This document shows, one piece after another, positions 1-12,302 of a DNA stretch of 64,000 nt; position 1 is the stretch's first letter, and each line of letters opens with the position of its first letter. A model generated the notes under the pieces. It worked only from the letters and a program-made list of their open reading frames with translations. It had not been told where the DNA came from and did not search any database. The stretch comes from Acephala macrosclerotiorum (lineage: Eukaryota; Ascomycota; Leotiomycetes; Helotiales; Mollisiaceae). Made by a program: the position numbers and the translations under genes. Location of the stretch: positions 134,057 to 198,056 of the forward strand of contig MU119288.1 in NCBI GenBank assembly GCA_014904845.1, in the 5' to 3' direction.

Positions 1-3000
1 CATCCAGACTACGCGAAAGGCTTCAGGTGGAGCAAATGCAAACATCATGCCTTTGACGAGGGTTGTAGATTCCGGCCACACGTCAACAAATTTGCGAACC
101 TCGAGCCTCGCCCTGGAAAGCAGATGTATCATCCAGGTCAGAGTCTAGAATTCCAAATACAGTTTCGCGCTCTGACGTGATCCAGGGTTTGCAATCAGAT
201 ACGACAAGGACCAAGCCAACTGGACTCCAGGGATGGATCGGTACTATTCCTGCTGTGGAAGGTGGACTCATATCAGAGGGGGATGTACTGAGATCGACTT
301 AGTCTCCGAGCCCGAGTATACGACTCTCAGTCTCCCTACAAAATCAGAGCGACCAGGCCAAGAGAGGTGCGTGATTCCTGGGAGAAAATACTACTAGTTG
401 GGTCAGAATCAGGCTCCTATGAAGGTCTCGATACTCCCACCACACTCCCCGACGGCTCTCGAGATCCAACTCTACGTGTTTCGATACGCATTTGTCGAAG
501 AGGATGATTTCGAGAAGGAACATGAATGCAGTTCGGGAGAATATCACGAAACAGTTATCTTTTCATAAAGCGTCCCTTCATTATTTCCCACCCTTCAGGA
601 ACGCTGCAATTCAGCTGTCCCATGCGAATTCTCGAGAGGAAGGAGATAACACCAGCCAACTATCGTCCTGGTTTCAAGAAAGTAGACTGAGAACCCAGTC
701 AATGCTCGAAGATTGCCATTTATGCGTCATCCAGTATGCCGCGGTGGTTCTCAACCGAGGGGCCTTTGTTCAGCTCTTTACCGACACTCAACTGCAAAAG
801 CTGTGAGTGACAGCCATTTCAAGCCAGCCTTGCATCATGGGTGCATGTGGGCTGCAGGCCGATTACCATAATTGTCGCAATGCTCTGATTGGTTCCGAGG
901 CAAGTTCAGCCGACCTTCAGCTCATCGCACCAATATCTTCTACAGCTTCCTAGCCTTCTGCTCTCATAACTGTTTCACGTATGCAATACACTGAACTGTA
1001 GAGCCTAATTAGTTCTGCCAGATTGATTGCTTTACTGTTGCTTGATTTGAGGCCATTTCTTTCCCCTATTGTCGAAAGACTACCTCAACAAAGCCTCGTC
1101 GAGCATTGACGGGTCGATACGGTCTTCAGAGATATGCCCTTGGAGACGAAGCGATCAAAATGACTGAGGAGAAGTTGGACCGCATTCCAGAATCGAGCAC
1201 GCTGTCGCCGTCCGACAAACCTCAACAATTCGGTTCGGCAAAGCAAATTCTCCTCCTCGTTCGTCATCCGCAACAGGAGACCGCCGCAAAGATGCTAGTG
1301 ACCGCATGTCCTCACTCGCTCAAGACCTTGGTGTCCAACGCTATGACTTTTCCAAACAGGAATTCTCCAAAAACTTTACGCTGCGTGATACTCAAGGATC
1401 AGTCTCGCAGCCCGAGTAAGGCCCCAAGTTGTTCTCAATGGTGAATTGGCGAAATAACACATTGGTCGGGAATTCGACGACAGCTGACGCACAAGAGGAT
1501 GGTCGGGGGTGTATTACTCTCGATGAAGCTGGATGGAAGAAATTTTTCGATGAATATCCAGAGCGCCATCGCCCCAGGGACTCCGAATTCCAGCGATCAA
1601 TCCATTAGCATTGTAGGAAATGAGCCGTCGCACTTGCCGGGACTTTCTCCATGAATTGTCGAAAGCCCCGATCACGATACGTTTTCAAGGAAAGTCGAAT
1701 GACGAAAAAGATACAAGAGCGGTTGATTTTGCAGTGATGATGATAATCGCTTTATCGCTTCGACGGGAAGGTGAAAGAAAGCTCATCGGCGAGCTCGCAG
1801 GCTTAGCACCAGTTACGACCATGGACAATCTTAGATTATTCTCATAGCTCTCGGTTCTGGAACTCGGTGATATTCCAGCGCTTGTTCATTCAGCTGCGCG
1901 CAGTACTTGCCGCCGTCATTATGAAAACAAACATTCCGGCTCAGTGGGAAGAGCTGTTGGTAATTTGATTGCTTCAATTCTTGGAGCCGTGCGTATACCG
2001 GCAGTGGGAAGAAAAAGCTGATTCGGCGTCGAAACATTCCGACTGTGTTCTCGAGCTTTTCCTCGAGAAAGGATGGCATGGACGAAGACCTTCCGGTAAA
2101 CGCTGATCAAAACCGAGAGCAAGGGCAACATGTGAAGGATTCCCATGTCCAACAGATCATTGAGTAGATTTTATATGAAAACTATGATGACATTGATAGA
2201 AGTGCACAAATTGGTCTAATATTTGCAGGCTTGATGAGGTTCGTCAAGGAGAACAGGGCAAAGATCGAGATGAAATGCAAGATTGTCAATTTGGTATTGG
2301 AAACTATTCTCGGTGGGCTTACGGGCGTGCCAATCGGTGGGTGATGCGTGCGACTTTGCAAGCCGCAGCCGTCTTCAGCATAGAGTCTCATAAAGAACGG
2401 CAAATTGCATTGTCGGACGCATTGTTAGGCAAGGTGCAAGATTGGTATAACGACAACATTCGGGTGCTGCTTCATAAAGATGGGAAGCTGGTAATCGGAG
2501 TCCGGGAAGTCAAAGTCAAGAAGGAGGTGTTTGAGGAATGGTCCGACTTGATGTTGAAGTGCAATGAGTTTTGAGAGCCAACAGACGGCTTTATGTGCTT
2601 CGGAGAGAATGCATTTGAGAATTTCCATTTCCATTCAGATTGGTGGGGTCGTCCCAAAGAGGAGAACTTCCCCGCCGTCAAAAAGCCGAATCTAGGTACC
2701 CCGCCGGCTATTGTCAAAAATGTCCACATCTTCTCGGCCCGGCAAATGAACCAGCAATCCAGACCTCCACAACCCATGGAAGCCTTCATCTTTTTTGTTT
2801 TTCCTTCAAACACCGCTTCCTTCCGCGCAAGAACATCACGTCTCCAGCCCCCACTATACGCAGATTGGTGGTCCAGAATGAGGCGGACAGATAGCGCCGA
2901 GCTAGGGAATTGATATCGGTCATACCCCACCATCTTCTTGGTCGTGCGGTCTTGCTCCTTTCTTTCTGCTGTTCAGAACTGTCTTCCTTTTCATATATAC

Positions 3001-3059
3001 TTCTTTACCATTTCTCATCTTCGGAATACAAGCAAGCAAGTGATTGGATATAGACCACC
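1..3059. other. 5' region with unrecognised coding fragments
   Basis: I found no gene model that closes here. Several short open stretches on the plus strand (around 1106-1444, 1500-1850 and 2230-2574) have coding-like composition, and 1300-1420 reads coherently in a second frame. No family is recognisable and the frames change without good splice sites. The pattern fits a decayed gene or a multi-exon gene I could not assemble. Minus-strand open frames here look like shadows. Confidence 0.3.
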
Positions 3060-4294
3060 ATGACATCTTCATCTTCATCTTTATTGCCTACTCTCAGTTC
3101 CCCAGCGACATCGGTCGAGATGTCGCGGCCGGCGATACTTCAGATCGGGGATATTACACATGCCCAAAAAGAATGGGCGGAGCTGGGAAGTTTTGCAGAA
3201 TTAAAGGTATGAATGTCCGATTTCTGATGCGTGTTTTTCCGGCTGACAATTTCGGGTAGGAGTTCAAGGGTTCAAAATCGAGAGCGGACTTTTTGAAGGA
3301 GATTGAGAGTGGGAGTTATGATGACGTCGTTGCACTTTATAGAAGTAATGAGTCAACGAGTGTGAGTCCCGGTACCCCGAGAACGTCGAGATCTAGTCTG
3401 AGATGTATGAAACAGATAACAGGGCCCTTCGACGCTGAGCTGGTCTCAAAACTCCCCTCATCTCTAAAGTATATTTGCCATAACGGTGCAGGATACGACA
3501 ATATCAACGTCGCAGCATGCACATCTCGGGGAATCGGCGTCTCGAGCACACCCATAGCAGTCAACAACGCCACAGCCGATATCGCTATCTTCCTCATGCT
3601 CGGCGCTCTTCGACGCATCCATATCCCGTACTCAGCAGTCCGAGCTACGAAATGGAGAGGAGCAAGTCAATTAGGTTATGATCCTCAGAATAAGGTTCTT
3701 GGTATCCTCGGCATGGGTGGTATTGGAAGGGAAGTCGCGACGAGAGCGCGAGCTTTTGGGATGAAGATTCAGTATTACAACCGCTCTCGCCTCTCACCCG
3801 AACTCGAGCAAGGCGCCAAATACGTTTCATTCGAAGAGTTGATCCGAACAAGCGATGTGTTGAGTTTGAACTGTAGTTTGAGGAAAGAGACAGTGGGTAT
3901 TATTGGGAAGAAAGAGTTCGAGATGATGAAAGATGGAGTAGTGATTGTGAATACGGCGAGAGGGAAGTTGGTGGATGAAGCAGCGCTGGTGGATAGTTTG
4001 GAGAGTGGGAAGGTGTTTAGTGCTGGGTTGGATGTTTATGAGGAAGAGCCGAAGGTGCATGAGGGGTTGCTGAATAACCCTAACGTGGTTCTTTTGCCGC
4101 ATATTGGGACGGCTACTAAGGAGACACAGGTGAGCAATCTTCTGAGACATGGTGATTCTAGAGAGTTGAGCTGATTTATTTTGCAGAAAAATATGGAACT
4201 TCTTGTGTTGGAGAACATCGAAAGTGCGGTGAAGAAGGGTGTTCTTATCACCCAAGTTTCGGAACAGAGCAAGTCTGGTAATGTCAAATTATAG
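3060..4294 (+). CDS. D-isomer 2-hydroxyacid dehydrogenase (glyoxylate/hydroxypyruvate reductase type)
   Basis: Exons 3060-3206, 3260-3361, 3416-4129 and 4187-4294 join in frame to 356 aa, the usual length for this family. These enzymes reduce 2-keto acids such as glyoxylate, hydroxypyruvate or keto-isocaproate with NAD(P)H. Visible signatures are the Rossmann motif GILGMGGIGRE, the substrate/catalytic Arg in VNTARGKLVDEA, the acid in LDVYEEEP and the catalytic His in LLPHIGTATKET. The start ATG opens a Ser-rich N-terminus after ACCACC, a good fungal context. The intron at 3362-3415 is 54 nt with no stop, so its retention would add 18 residues (including VSPGTPRTSRSSL) without breaking the frame. 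Spliced, the protein reads NESTSITGPFDAELV, which matches family expectation. It appears intact. The exact substrate cannot be read from sequence. Confidence 0.93.
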
Positions 4295-4809
4295 ATTCTT
4301 GATAAGTACATCTGGATAGACTCATGATAACCCTCATATCCACTTTCAATGCAATCTTTAGACTCACTTGATTTTCACAGGTTCGGGCGCCTTGGTCAAT
4401 CTGATTGTTGAACTTGTACTTCCGGTCGTCTCTAGACAGGCAGAAAAGTTGCTGCGGTCGCTCGATTCTCTCAAGCAAGGAAGCTCATGTGTCCCTCCAT
4501 CTTGCTTCTATTTTCTGTTCGATGACCCTCACCGCCGGCGGACTTGGCAGGGATGAATCCTTTTCCCAAGGGATTGCTTACAAGCTGGCACTCAACATCC
4601 CGAGAAGTAATGATTCATTATTTCTCCTCGCTCTTGATTGGATAGTAGACTGCCACCCTCTGATTTCAAGACTGACTCCAAGTAGTTTCGATATATGAGG
4701 CCTGCCATTCAGTTCGGGTACTGTCGCTCGCGGATCTATATGTGTTGAAGATCGATGCCGGGAGGCCCGAATTCGGGTCATAATTTTCCAAATCTTCCTC
4801 CGACACGAA
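4295..4809. other. intergenic with a weak plus-strand coding fragment
   Basis: Plus-strand stretches at about 4370-4700 read hydrophobic, coding-like peptides in two frames. No start, splice pair or family could be assigned. This may be a remnant exon. Confidence 0.2.
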
Positions 4810-5745
4810 TTAGATGCAAAGCCTCCTCGACTGCTTCAGTATGTGAAACAAAGCAGCAAAGACCACTAGAGGTGGGGAATTTTCGGTGAAGAGAGATCCT
4901 GCCATGCTGGCTGCGTCCTCGACCAGGTCAAAACTCAATCTCCACACCAAAAGATGGCCGACGAAGATGGATTCGAACACTTTACCAAAAGCAGATCTTT
5001 TCGTGAGCTGTTTTTTTCCTAACGCGGCCGAGCCAAAGAGACACTTGAGAGCATTCGAGCAGCCGAGGAAGAGCTTTCCCTCAAGTGTTAGGATTTGCAA
5101 GATCGACCATAGGAAACACCTCACTTTTACCACTGCTGGATGGAATTGATATATCGACTCCTGTCCGGATTGGGAATAGGCGTCGAGGACAGGAATTATG
5201 TGCATGGTTTGTAAGTGTCGTTGCGCACGTGTGTCGTACTGTGAGTAGATGTCTTGCAAGAATTGTTCGGTGCGTCTAGTGAGTCGGCCACCAGCAAACC
5301 TTGATCCTATAACCTTCGCCACAGACTCTATTGGGGAGTCTGACCCTGCCTTGATCTCATCTAAATGAGATTTCAAATGGTTCATAGTAGCCGATAATTG
5401 CTTGTCGGCTCTGCAGTATCTCGAATTCCGTCGGAAAGCTGGCCACCGGGAAGTACAAAATGTCACCCGCCGAAAGTTTTGGAGAGGGGGCATCGGCAAT
5501 GCTTCAGTGAAATCACCGGCATTTGAACCTGGGATGTTTTTTCTGACCAAGTTCTTCAAATGTAGTGCATTTTTGTTCCCGACCAAGTAACCATTCTCGG
5601 TAACCTCGGCGGTGAAGTCTTGGACCAAACCTTTAAGATTACTTCCTCGCATGTCCCCGATTCCGAGTTGGGTAACTGGATCAGCTTTGTCCTCGAATGA
5701 GTCCAAGAATCGAGCCACAAAGCCACAATGATGGCTACTTCCAAG
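4810..5745 (-). pseudogene. hypothetical ORF without ATG, probable remnant or internal exon
   Basis: About 300 codons are open on the minus strand from an upstream TAA near 5745 to a stop at 4810. The frame has no ATG at its beginning (it enters as HHCGFVARFLDSF). The N-terminal half is hydrophilic and the C-terminal half carries hydrophobic helices such as RCFLWSILQILTL. I do not recognise a family. It sits just downstream of the ubiquitin-like gene on the same strand and could be an unspliced exon of an undetected gene or a decayed one. Confidence 0.3.
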
Positions 5746-5765
5746 TTAGACACGAGCTTTGAACA

Positions 5766-6802
5766 TTAGGCGCGGCGTTCCACGTACCAAGTTACGACCA
5801 CAGAGGTTGTGTTCTTGCGCCCACTTTTGCACCTCGGGCATCTCTCCGCGTCCGTCGAGCTGGTAACATCCTCGTCGGCGTCTGAGACACCGGAATTTGA
5901 ATCATCGTCGTAAGAGTATTCAGTAGGGAATATAACGCTCATTTCGATACGTTCATCCAACGCGATTAGGTCGCGAAGCGACTTCACGTATGGGCTGCTC
6001 GGTAAAATGTCCTGGCCAGTACTTGCATTGTGCAACATGTAGCATCTAGCCTCAACGGCCCTGAGACCAGGATCTTTTCTGAATACTCTAAGTAAGAATT
6101 CATGAAGATACTGTCAAGTCTGTTAGCTCAACGGGACTCTGAAGTAGTAACACCACCGAGCGTAGCTTGTTTTGAGCAACTGACCTCCCAATTTGGTATG
6201 TTGGCGAAGAGGAGTGGATGGGCCTTTCGGCGTGCATCTTCCAAGACGAATTGGTTGCCAACCAGTGGGCGAGGGATAGGACCAAGTCCCGAGAAGCCTG
6301 GCAGAATTTGAATGGTTGCCCTGGTGTTTCCGAGTTAGCGGAGATCTAGCCTGCACCGAAAGGATTTCCAGGCCTGGGTGGCGGACGCTTACCTCGTAGA
6401 TGTCTGAATTGCAAGGTTGACATTGCTGATTCGGCTTTCGAGATCATGTCGAAGATCTTTTAGCATCTTCTCGTGCTGAGACCACTTGATTTTGGCAATT
6501 GCACCCATAAACGATCCTCGCTTGCGGCCTGAGCCAAGGAGAGGTTGGAATTTCTCAATCTTCTTGAAGAATGTCTTGAGCAACTTTTCGATATCCCGCC
6601 GTGTTCTCCTAAAAAGGGGGTTGAGTTTAGCATCGCTGCTTGCTGCCAAGCTATCTAGATGAGTTGCGACTTCGGCAAAGGATTCGTATGTTCTCACGTG
6701 TCGCTGGAAGCTTTCCATGGCGCCCCGTCGAAGGGTCTGGGCCAGGGTCCTGAGAGCATTCATAAACATAATAAAATCACTGGGACTGACACCGAAAGAC
6801 AT
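5766..6802 (-). CDS. fungal STAND-type N-terminal domain plus ubiquitin-like domain protein
   Basis: Exons (minus) 6802-6393, 6320-6185 and 6110-5766 close exactly to 296 aa. The start ATG opens MSFGVSPSDFIMFMNALRTL, the typical beginning of a fungal N-terminal helical domain found on STAND/NLR-like and ubiquitin-like-domain proteins. It contains the usual RTRRDIEKLLKTFFKKIEKF segment. A short Pro-rich linker (GFSGLGPIPRPLVGNQF) leads to the C-terminal ubiquitin-like region, which has the YLHEFLLRVFRKDPG...EARCYMLHN pattern and ends in a CPRC-containing tail (residues near ERCPRCKSG). This arrangement is common in helotialean genomes, often in many paralogues. Its function is unknown. A role in signalling or incompatibility is only suggested by the N-domain. 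Splice sites are good and the gene looks intact. Confidence 0.8.
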
Positions 6803-7656
6803 GATTGGAGTGTTGTTACTCGTTTTCTGTTCGGCCAAGTTTAACTTTCATGAACTTTGCAAATGTCAGCAACAAAATATCTGGCTGACCATGAGGCTAG
6901 AGTTCCAGACCACGTTTTATAATCTTCTTGGCCTTCCTTGAAAAGCCTCGTGCGAGCGCAATGTATCAAACATTATATGGCGGTTCCTAGGTGTAGTCAG
7001 GAGGGTTGTTACTGGTTGAACAGACTGCTCAAGACCGCCGCATGTGACGAGAAACTCGCCCCCAAGATGACAATGCGTCCTGCAAGCCTTCGAGAGCCTT
7101 GTGTTAAGGACGAAGTAATTGGGTTTCAATATAGACCAATACGGCCACATGCATAGAGGAAAGCTGGCCAATTTTATGACACACCGCCTTTCATTCTGCA
7201 CCACTCACAGCCATATGCTAACATGCAAAGTTCATGCCATGTATTAATCATCCCTCGAGCTGATCCAAGCCCTCGAGACAGCCTCATGCAGCTTTCTTAT
7301 CGGTCACCAACCATTTAAGGCAGTTTATCACCGACTACAGCCACCGTTTGAGCCTACGTAGTCAGGCGACTCGCTCCAACCCTGGATAGAGCTACTACAT
7401 TTTGGAGCCTCACCACTCAATGGAAACAATCACACGAGGCATGCTATGCTAGAAAGGCGCACTGGGAAGAGACAACGAGCGTGAAACTAGCCTGGAATCC
7501 AGTTTACGTCGAGCTTGGTCGAGCAGAAGACATGTTTTAATGACCGTAATCAAAACATGGTGACTATAAGGATTCATATGTTAAACAATTAGTGTCCAGT
7601 TAACAATATTTTCCTGGACCTAAATTTGCTGTAGTATCTCTTGTAGGATCGCCCTT
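6803..7656. other. intergenic, nothing recognised
   Basis: There are only short open frames in conflicting frames, with no family signal. It probably holds the promoter of the ubiquitin-like gene on the left. Confidence 0.4.
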
Positions 7657-8246
7657 TTACTGTGCAGTATATCCTCCATCAACAGGTATACACGCCCCTG
7701 TGACCCAGCTCGCATCATCACTTGCCAGGACCAAAGCCATTTTCGTGATATCATTGGGCATACCCACTCCGTTCAATGGATGCAACTTGATCAAAACTTC
7801 CAATGGCGTCATATGTGTTGTTGTTTCCGCATTCATTGCCGTTTGTGTATCTACCGTTCGCTTTAGTAGGACACTCGAAGCGAGGAAAAGGGGCCACGCA
7901 CACCCAGGACAGATCACATTAACACGAATTTAATACGGCGTATGCTCCAGAGCCACTTGTCGAGTAAGATTTGACACGGCACCTTTCGACGCCACATAGC
8001 ACGCTTCACTTCACATTAGCAACATCTTTTTCCGCTCGCCACGCCTTCCCCTCCCAAGTTTCAAAAACTCACACTGGTTCACCCCGGCAACAAGACCCAT
8101 GATACTCGACATATTCACAATAAATCCCCTCTCTCCATTCACCTTCACTTCTTGCTTTATCATCTGAGCAAGAGCGTATTTCGATCCTAGAAAGATTGAT
8201 TTCGCGTTCACGGCAATGATTATATCCCATTTCTCTTCTGTAGCTG
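7657..8246 (-). pseudogene. short-chain dehydrogenase/reductase remnant
   Basis: The minus strand reads an SDR from its middle onward: EKWDIIIAVNAKSIFLGSKY, IVNMSSIMGLVAGVNQ (catalytic Ser region), an intron near 7990-8070, YVASKGAVSNLTRQVALEHT (catalytic Tyr-xxx-Lys retained), IRVNVICPG, then MALVLASDDASWVTGACIPVDGGYTAQ and a stop. Two lesions are visible. The N-terminal Rossmann half with TGxxxGIG is absent upstream of about 8246, where unrelated sequence begins. An in-frame TAA also lies between EHTPY and IRVNV at about 7931-7933. NAD-binding is therefore lost and the gene is dead. A second possible stop lies close to the intron. SDR identity is secure from the C-terminal half. Confidence 0.85.
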
Positions 8247-9091
8247 TTGGTATTCTTAGGGATACTTATTACTAGTAATAGACTAGAAACGAAGAGATAA
8301 AGTAATCTTAGTTATATTCGTTGAGTTGTAATTGTTCTCTAATAAGTACGTAAAAGTCGAAGGATAACCTCAACTCTAGCGCATGCAGCGCTAGTCCTAA
8401 TCCGGCATAGTACCACACGTGACTACTATATTGTACTCACAAACATATTTAGCTACACTCCAAGATTGAGCTGTTGCGGCTCTCATGCAAGCATCGAGGT
8501 TTGGCAGGGAATTCAAGAGCAGAATAGCAACTCAAAAATGTATTTGTTATACTAACTTCTGTGCTATATCTCATCGCTTGCTCGTATATGTTTGAGCGCA
8601 ATTCAACCTTCACTGACCTCTTTGATTGTCAGGCATCCTCGAACCCCAGCCGCATTTCTTCATGCACTCTCCTGGACCTACTCCTTCTGCCTCCGCACCG
8701 AGAACTTGCTAATATCATCATGCATCCCCCCGCGGACACGTCTCTTCCTGATACTCCAGCCTAGAGGCCCTATCAGCACTCGCATATCTTTAGTACTGTG
8801 AAAAATGACTCACGCATCGAGATCCAAATCCATAATGGAACATTTGCGTTATCGATATTGACATTAACTGTCATGCGCAAGTCTTCGACTGGTATCCGAG
8901 AAAGGTGTTGCAATCACTTCCCATAGCGGACATGCTGCAAGCCTCGCTACAGAGTCGATATAATCCATTCGAACGCCGAGACCTATGTGGGATTGTTACT
9001 AGGCATGTGATGCATCGCATCTACTCGAAAACCCATTCAAGCATTCTATAGAGTTAATTCGCTTCGGCCAAAACTTCGCAAGTATTGTTTT
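8247..9091. other. intergenic, nothing recognised
   Basis: The sequence replaces the missing N-terminus of the SDR remnant. It has no long open frame and no inverted repeat I could pair. Confidence 0.4.
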
Positions 9092-11297
9092 TCAGGTTGC
9101 AGGAGGCAGTCGCTCGGATCGTGGACTCGGCGTACACCAGGTAGTGTCATCGGAAGAGATCACAATTATCGGCGAGCCAGGGCTTTCAAGTTCTCCATCA
9201 GATCCGATGGGAGGAGAGATATTATTGGTTGGCAGAGAGCTGTGATGAAGTGGTAGTGGTTCCTGGGATGTTTCCTCGTGTTGTTCCACCATACCTGCAC
9301 CAGCACGAGACGAAGAGGCATGCCCCTGGACATCGGACGAAGGCCGAACCGCCGGCCACGTCCCATTTCTCACCCTCGTAGACGGTGACAAAAACTCAGT
9401 CTGAGAACGTAGCACTCTTGGTGGGTGAGGAGAAGCAGCTCTAGACGTCTCAGGTAAATCCTCATCACTCCGTCTCGATCTCACACTAGCCGCGAAACTC
9501 GCCGCTCTCGCAAGTCGATAATGCCCATCCGCTTCACGGATCTTCCTGAATTCCTCCTTTGTCTTCTCTAATTTATCATTCTTCAAACCTTCGCCTGGGG
9601 TTTCAGGAAATTCACCAGATTTGCCAAGCTTGAAGCCAGAGTCGTCAAACATGTCGGGCGCGGCGGTACCAAGGGATTTGAATATCGCGTAGATACCTTT
9701 TGCTACTGTGCGGCGGTAGCCTGCGTCCCCTTCTTCTGCTTTCTTGACCTGGCCTCGGTGGTCCTTTGTGAGTGATTGCGGTTTCATTTCTATCTCTTGT
9801 GAGTCTATCTCTTGTGAGTATCCTTTCTCGTCGTGGATGACGCTGTGAGGAAGATTGGAGGCATCGCTAATATCGCCAAAATTCGGTGGAGAAGAATGAG
9901 GCGGGGATCGTGGTGTTGGTCGACGACCCCGGGTGTCTTCCCTCACCAAGCAATCGCAGCGGTGATGCTCTGGGGTATTTGGCTTTTCTTCATTTTTGGT
10001 GGGTGGTTTGGAACCCCTCGTTGCCGCAAGAACGTACAATGACCCTAGTATAGCGAGGGTTGTTCCAGCGATCGGTGCCCATTGGCCTGCAGAATTTGTG
10101 AGTGGGCCATGGATAATCTGATTATAAAGGTTGCATACCAATAGCTTTGATGGGCTCGGTCTGATAGTAGACTTCTTGGCTCCAGAAGTTCCGCTCGCCC
10201 ATGATAAGAATCGCGAATACCGCAGCGCCAAACACCGGGACTTCTACAGCTCTCAAGAAGAACCTGATCACCTCGTTCATCTTCTTGATGTCAGCGTTCT
10301 TGATCGCCTCAGTCTTGGTCTTGGATTGCTCGAGTTCGGCGCCATCTCTGTCTTCGCTCGATTTCTCGATTTCTTCCTGATTTTTATCGCCAAATCGGTC
10401 TTTCCAATTGATTTCAAGAATCTTCTTCCACATGGACACCAGTGACAAAATGGCTGGAATACAACAACCCGCCGCGAAGAGCGTGGCTGTGTCAACAGTA
10501 AGTCTCTGAGGTGTGGGGATGACATAGATGTTGTTTGCCGAGCCTTGTCGTAACGGCGAGAACGGGCCCAGGTTGACATCGCAAGTGAGGCCGCATGTGG
10601 TGTTACCGTATGGAAAGCTTTTGATGGAAGTAATGGGATTTCCATTGTTGTCTGTCGGGCATGGGGAAGGGTTCACGCGAAAGAACTCGACTGTCAAGCT
10701 TAGAAGACCTGGAGACGGGTTAGCTATGAGCGAGCACCGGGTCCAAATTCCACTCACCCGAGAGGACAAGACCTGTCCAGACGAAGATGATATTCCGACC
10801 AGGATCATAGAAGTAGGTCGTCGAGAGCATGACGGTCACTGGCGCTGCCAAGATGCCAATTGAGCACAATTGGAACGCTCCGTATATGTCCATATCGACA
10901 GCACCTGGATCAAGGGGTTAGTTTTCATGGCGCATCCTCGGCATAGACAACTCACCATCCACATGAAGCGCTGCGAGCACGATGCCATGAAGCGCTGCCA
11001 CAGCCGGAAAAAGCAATGCGGCTGCCAAGCACGCGGTTTTGAGCCATTCTGACTTTCTAGCGAATACACAAGCCGCAATCAGGACGTAGTATCTGGAGAA
11101 AAGGTGGAGGATCAGCGTCGTTGGGCATCTTGGCGCTGGGGAAACACAACTCACAATATCCTAGAGCCTGGGCCATACTGGCCAGAGACTGGGAAGGCGC
11201 AGATGACTTGCAGAGTATGATTTGTCGCGTTGCCCGTGGCGGTCACATTTCGAGGAACAAGAGTGTTCAGCAGCGAGGCCGATGAGAGCGCTGGCAT
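9092..11297 (-). CDS. polytopic membrane protein of unknown function with long disordered tail
   Basis: Exons (minus) 11297-11155, 11092-10956, 10904-10758, 10708-10139 and 10086-9092 close to 663 aa. The N-terminal half has about six or seven membrane segments (for example YYVLIAACVFA, LAAALLFPAVAALHG, IIFVWTGLVLSG, TLFAAGCCIPAILSLVSMW, FFLRAVEVPVFGAAVFAILI). A large extracytoplasmic loop between them holds paired cysteines and NTTCGLTC. The C-terminal 300 residues are hydrophilic and low-complexity (SPPHSSPP, SSRAGAG, ESPGSPIIVISSDDTTW). No enzymatic motif is visible. The layout resembles the many unannotated fungal seven-helix proteins with long cytosolic tails, but a receptor role would be a guess. 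All introns are 49-63 nt with canonical ends, so the model is strong even though the function is not. Confidence 0.85.
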
Positions 11298-12302
11298 ACT
11301 ATGGAGTAGCTCAGTAGTATTTGACGTATCTAGAGTTCGAGAGTAGGATTATTAAAGGCTCTCTGTAGGGCAGAGTGGGGGAGGCTCATGTTTATACATG
11401 GGGTTAGGCAGCCGCAATGGCGGATGGGAGGGAAGGGAGGATCACAGGGCTGTTTAGCGTGAGCTGCTGCTGCTGCTGCTGCTGTCGCTGCTCACCAGAA
11501 ACATGTCCTGGCGGCCCCAGTGCTTCTCGGTTTCGTGTCTTCATCCAGCCACACCAAGCCACTATCAAATGGTTGGGTAAGGCCAAGTCTGAGCATGCAG
11601 AACATGCCCGGTAAAGCAAAGGTTTTCTCGAATGCGCGATAATTGCCAGCGAATCGAATCGGCTGCTGCTTGTCCTTCTGTGCTGTGGCAGTGTATCACT
11701 GGAGGATTTGGTGGAGATTGGAAAAGAGCCTCACCTGGTTGGATACTACAGCTCGATACCTAGATGAAATGGTTGCAAGGACGTAATGGTAAACTTCGAA
11801 AGCCATTCGAACATCACAACAAGAGTCTTGTATCTTGCGATTCATGAAGGTGAATGTTCACAATTGAATTGTGAATCTCAATTGTTTCGTGTTGGGGATC
11901 CCCCCGCAGCTGACGGCTGGGTAGGTGGTAAAAGCGGCTTCTGGGGCTGTGCAATGCAAAAGACTGTCCCCGTCCACACCACACCGAGTATCAGCCCGAC
12001 GATCTTAGTTAACTGGTTGCCCGGCCGAGTTCTTATAACCCTCATGATACCTACCATCCATCACCGAGTATCGCGATCCTGCATTCCCACGGAAGCCTCA
12101 TCTCATCTCAGCTTCGATGTGATGAGCCGCGACTTGACCGCCTTTGCGCCTTCACTTTCGCCCCCCTCACCCTGGACCCTGGACTTCTTGGCCTAAGGCA
12201 GCCAGTCACCAAATCAGTAAGGCCGAGCCAGGCCGCTACAACAGCAAATATTTTCTCGTTCGCCGCCCGTTCTGTCTCGAGAAAGTCATCGACAACATTA
12301 CC
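11298..12302. promoter_or_regulatory. divergent promoter region between membrane protein and transporter
   Basis: This roughly 1-kb gap separates two divergently transcribed genes, so it should carry both promoters. It contains a CTG/CAG trinucleotide tract at about 11463-11485 and C/T-rich stretches near 12150-12290 just before the transporter ATG, typical of fungal leaders. No specific operator could be assigned. Confidence 0.5.
11463..11494. repeat. (CTG)n microsatellite
   Basis: About seven uninterrupted CTG units are followed by an interrupted CTGTCGCTGCTC continuation. It lies in the non-coding gap and is a likely length-polymorphic site. Confidence 0.8.

Noticed and set aside
7200..7600. 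Possible RNA gene in the GC-normal non-coding stretch
   Set aside because: No conserved boxes or stable helices could be paired by eye.
9092..11297. GPCR annotation of the 663-aa membrane protein
   Set aside because: The number and position of helices are compatible, but no receptor signature is visible, so only membrane protein is claimed.
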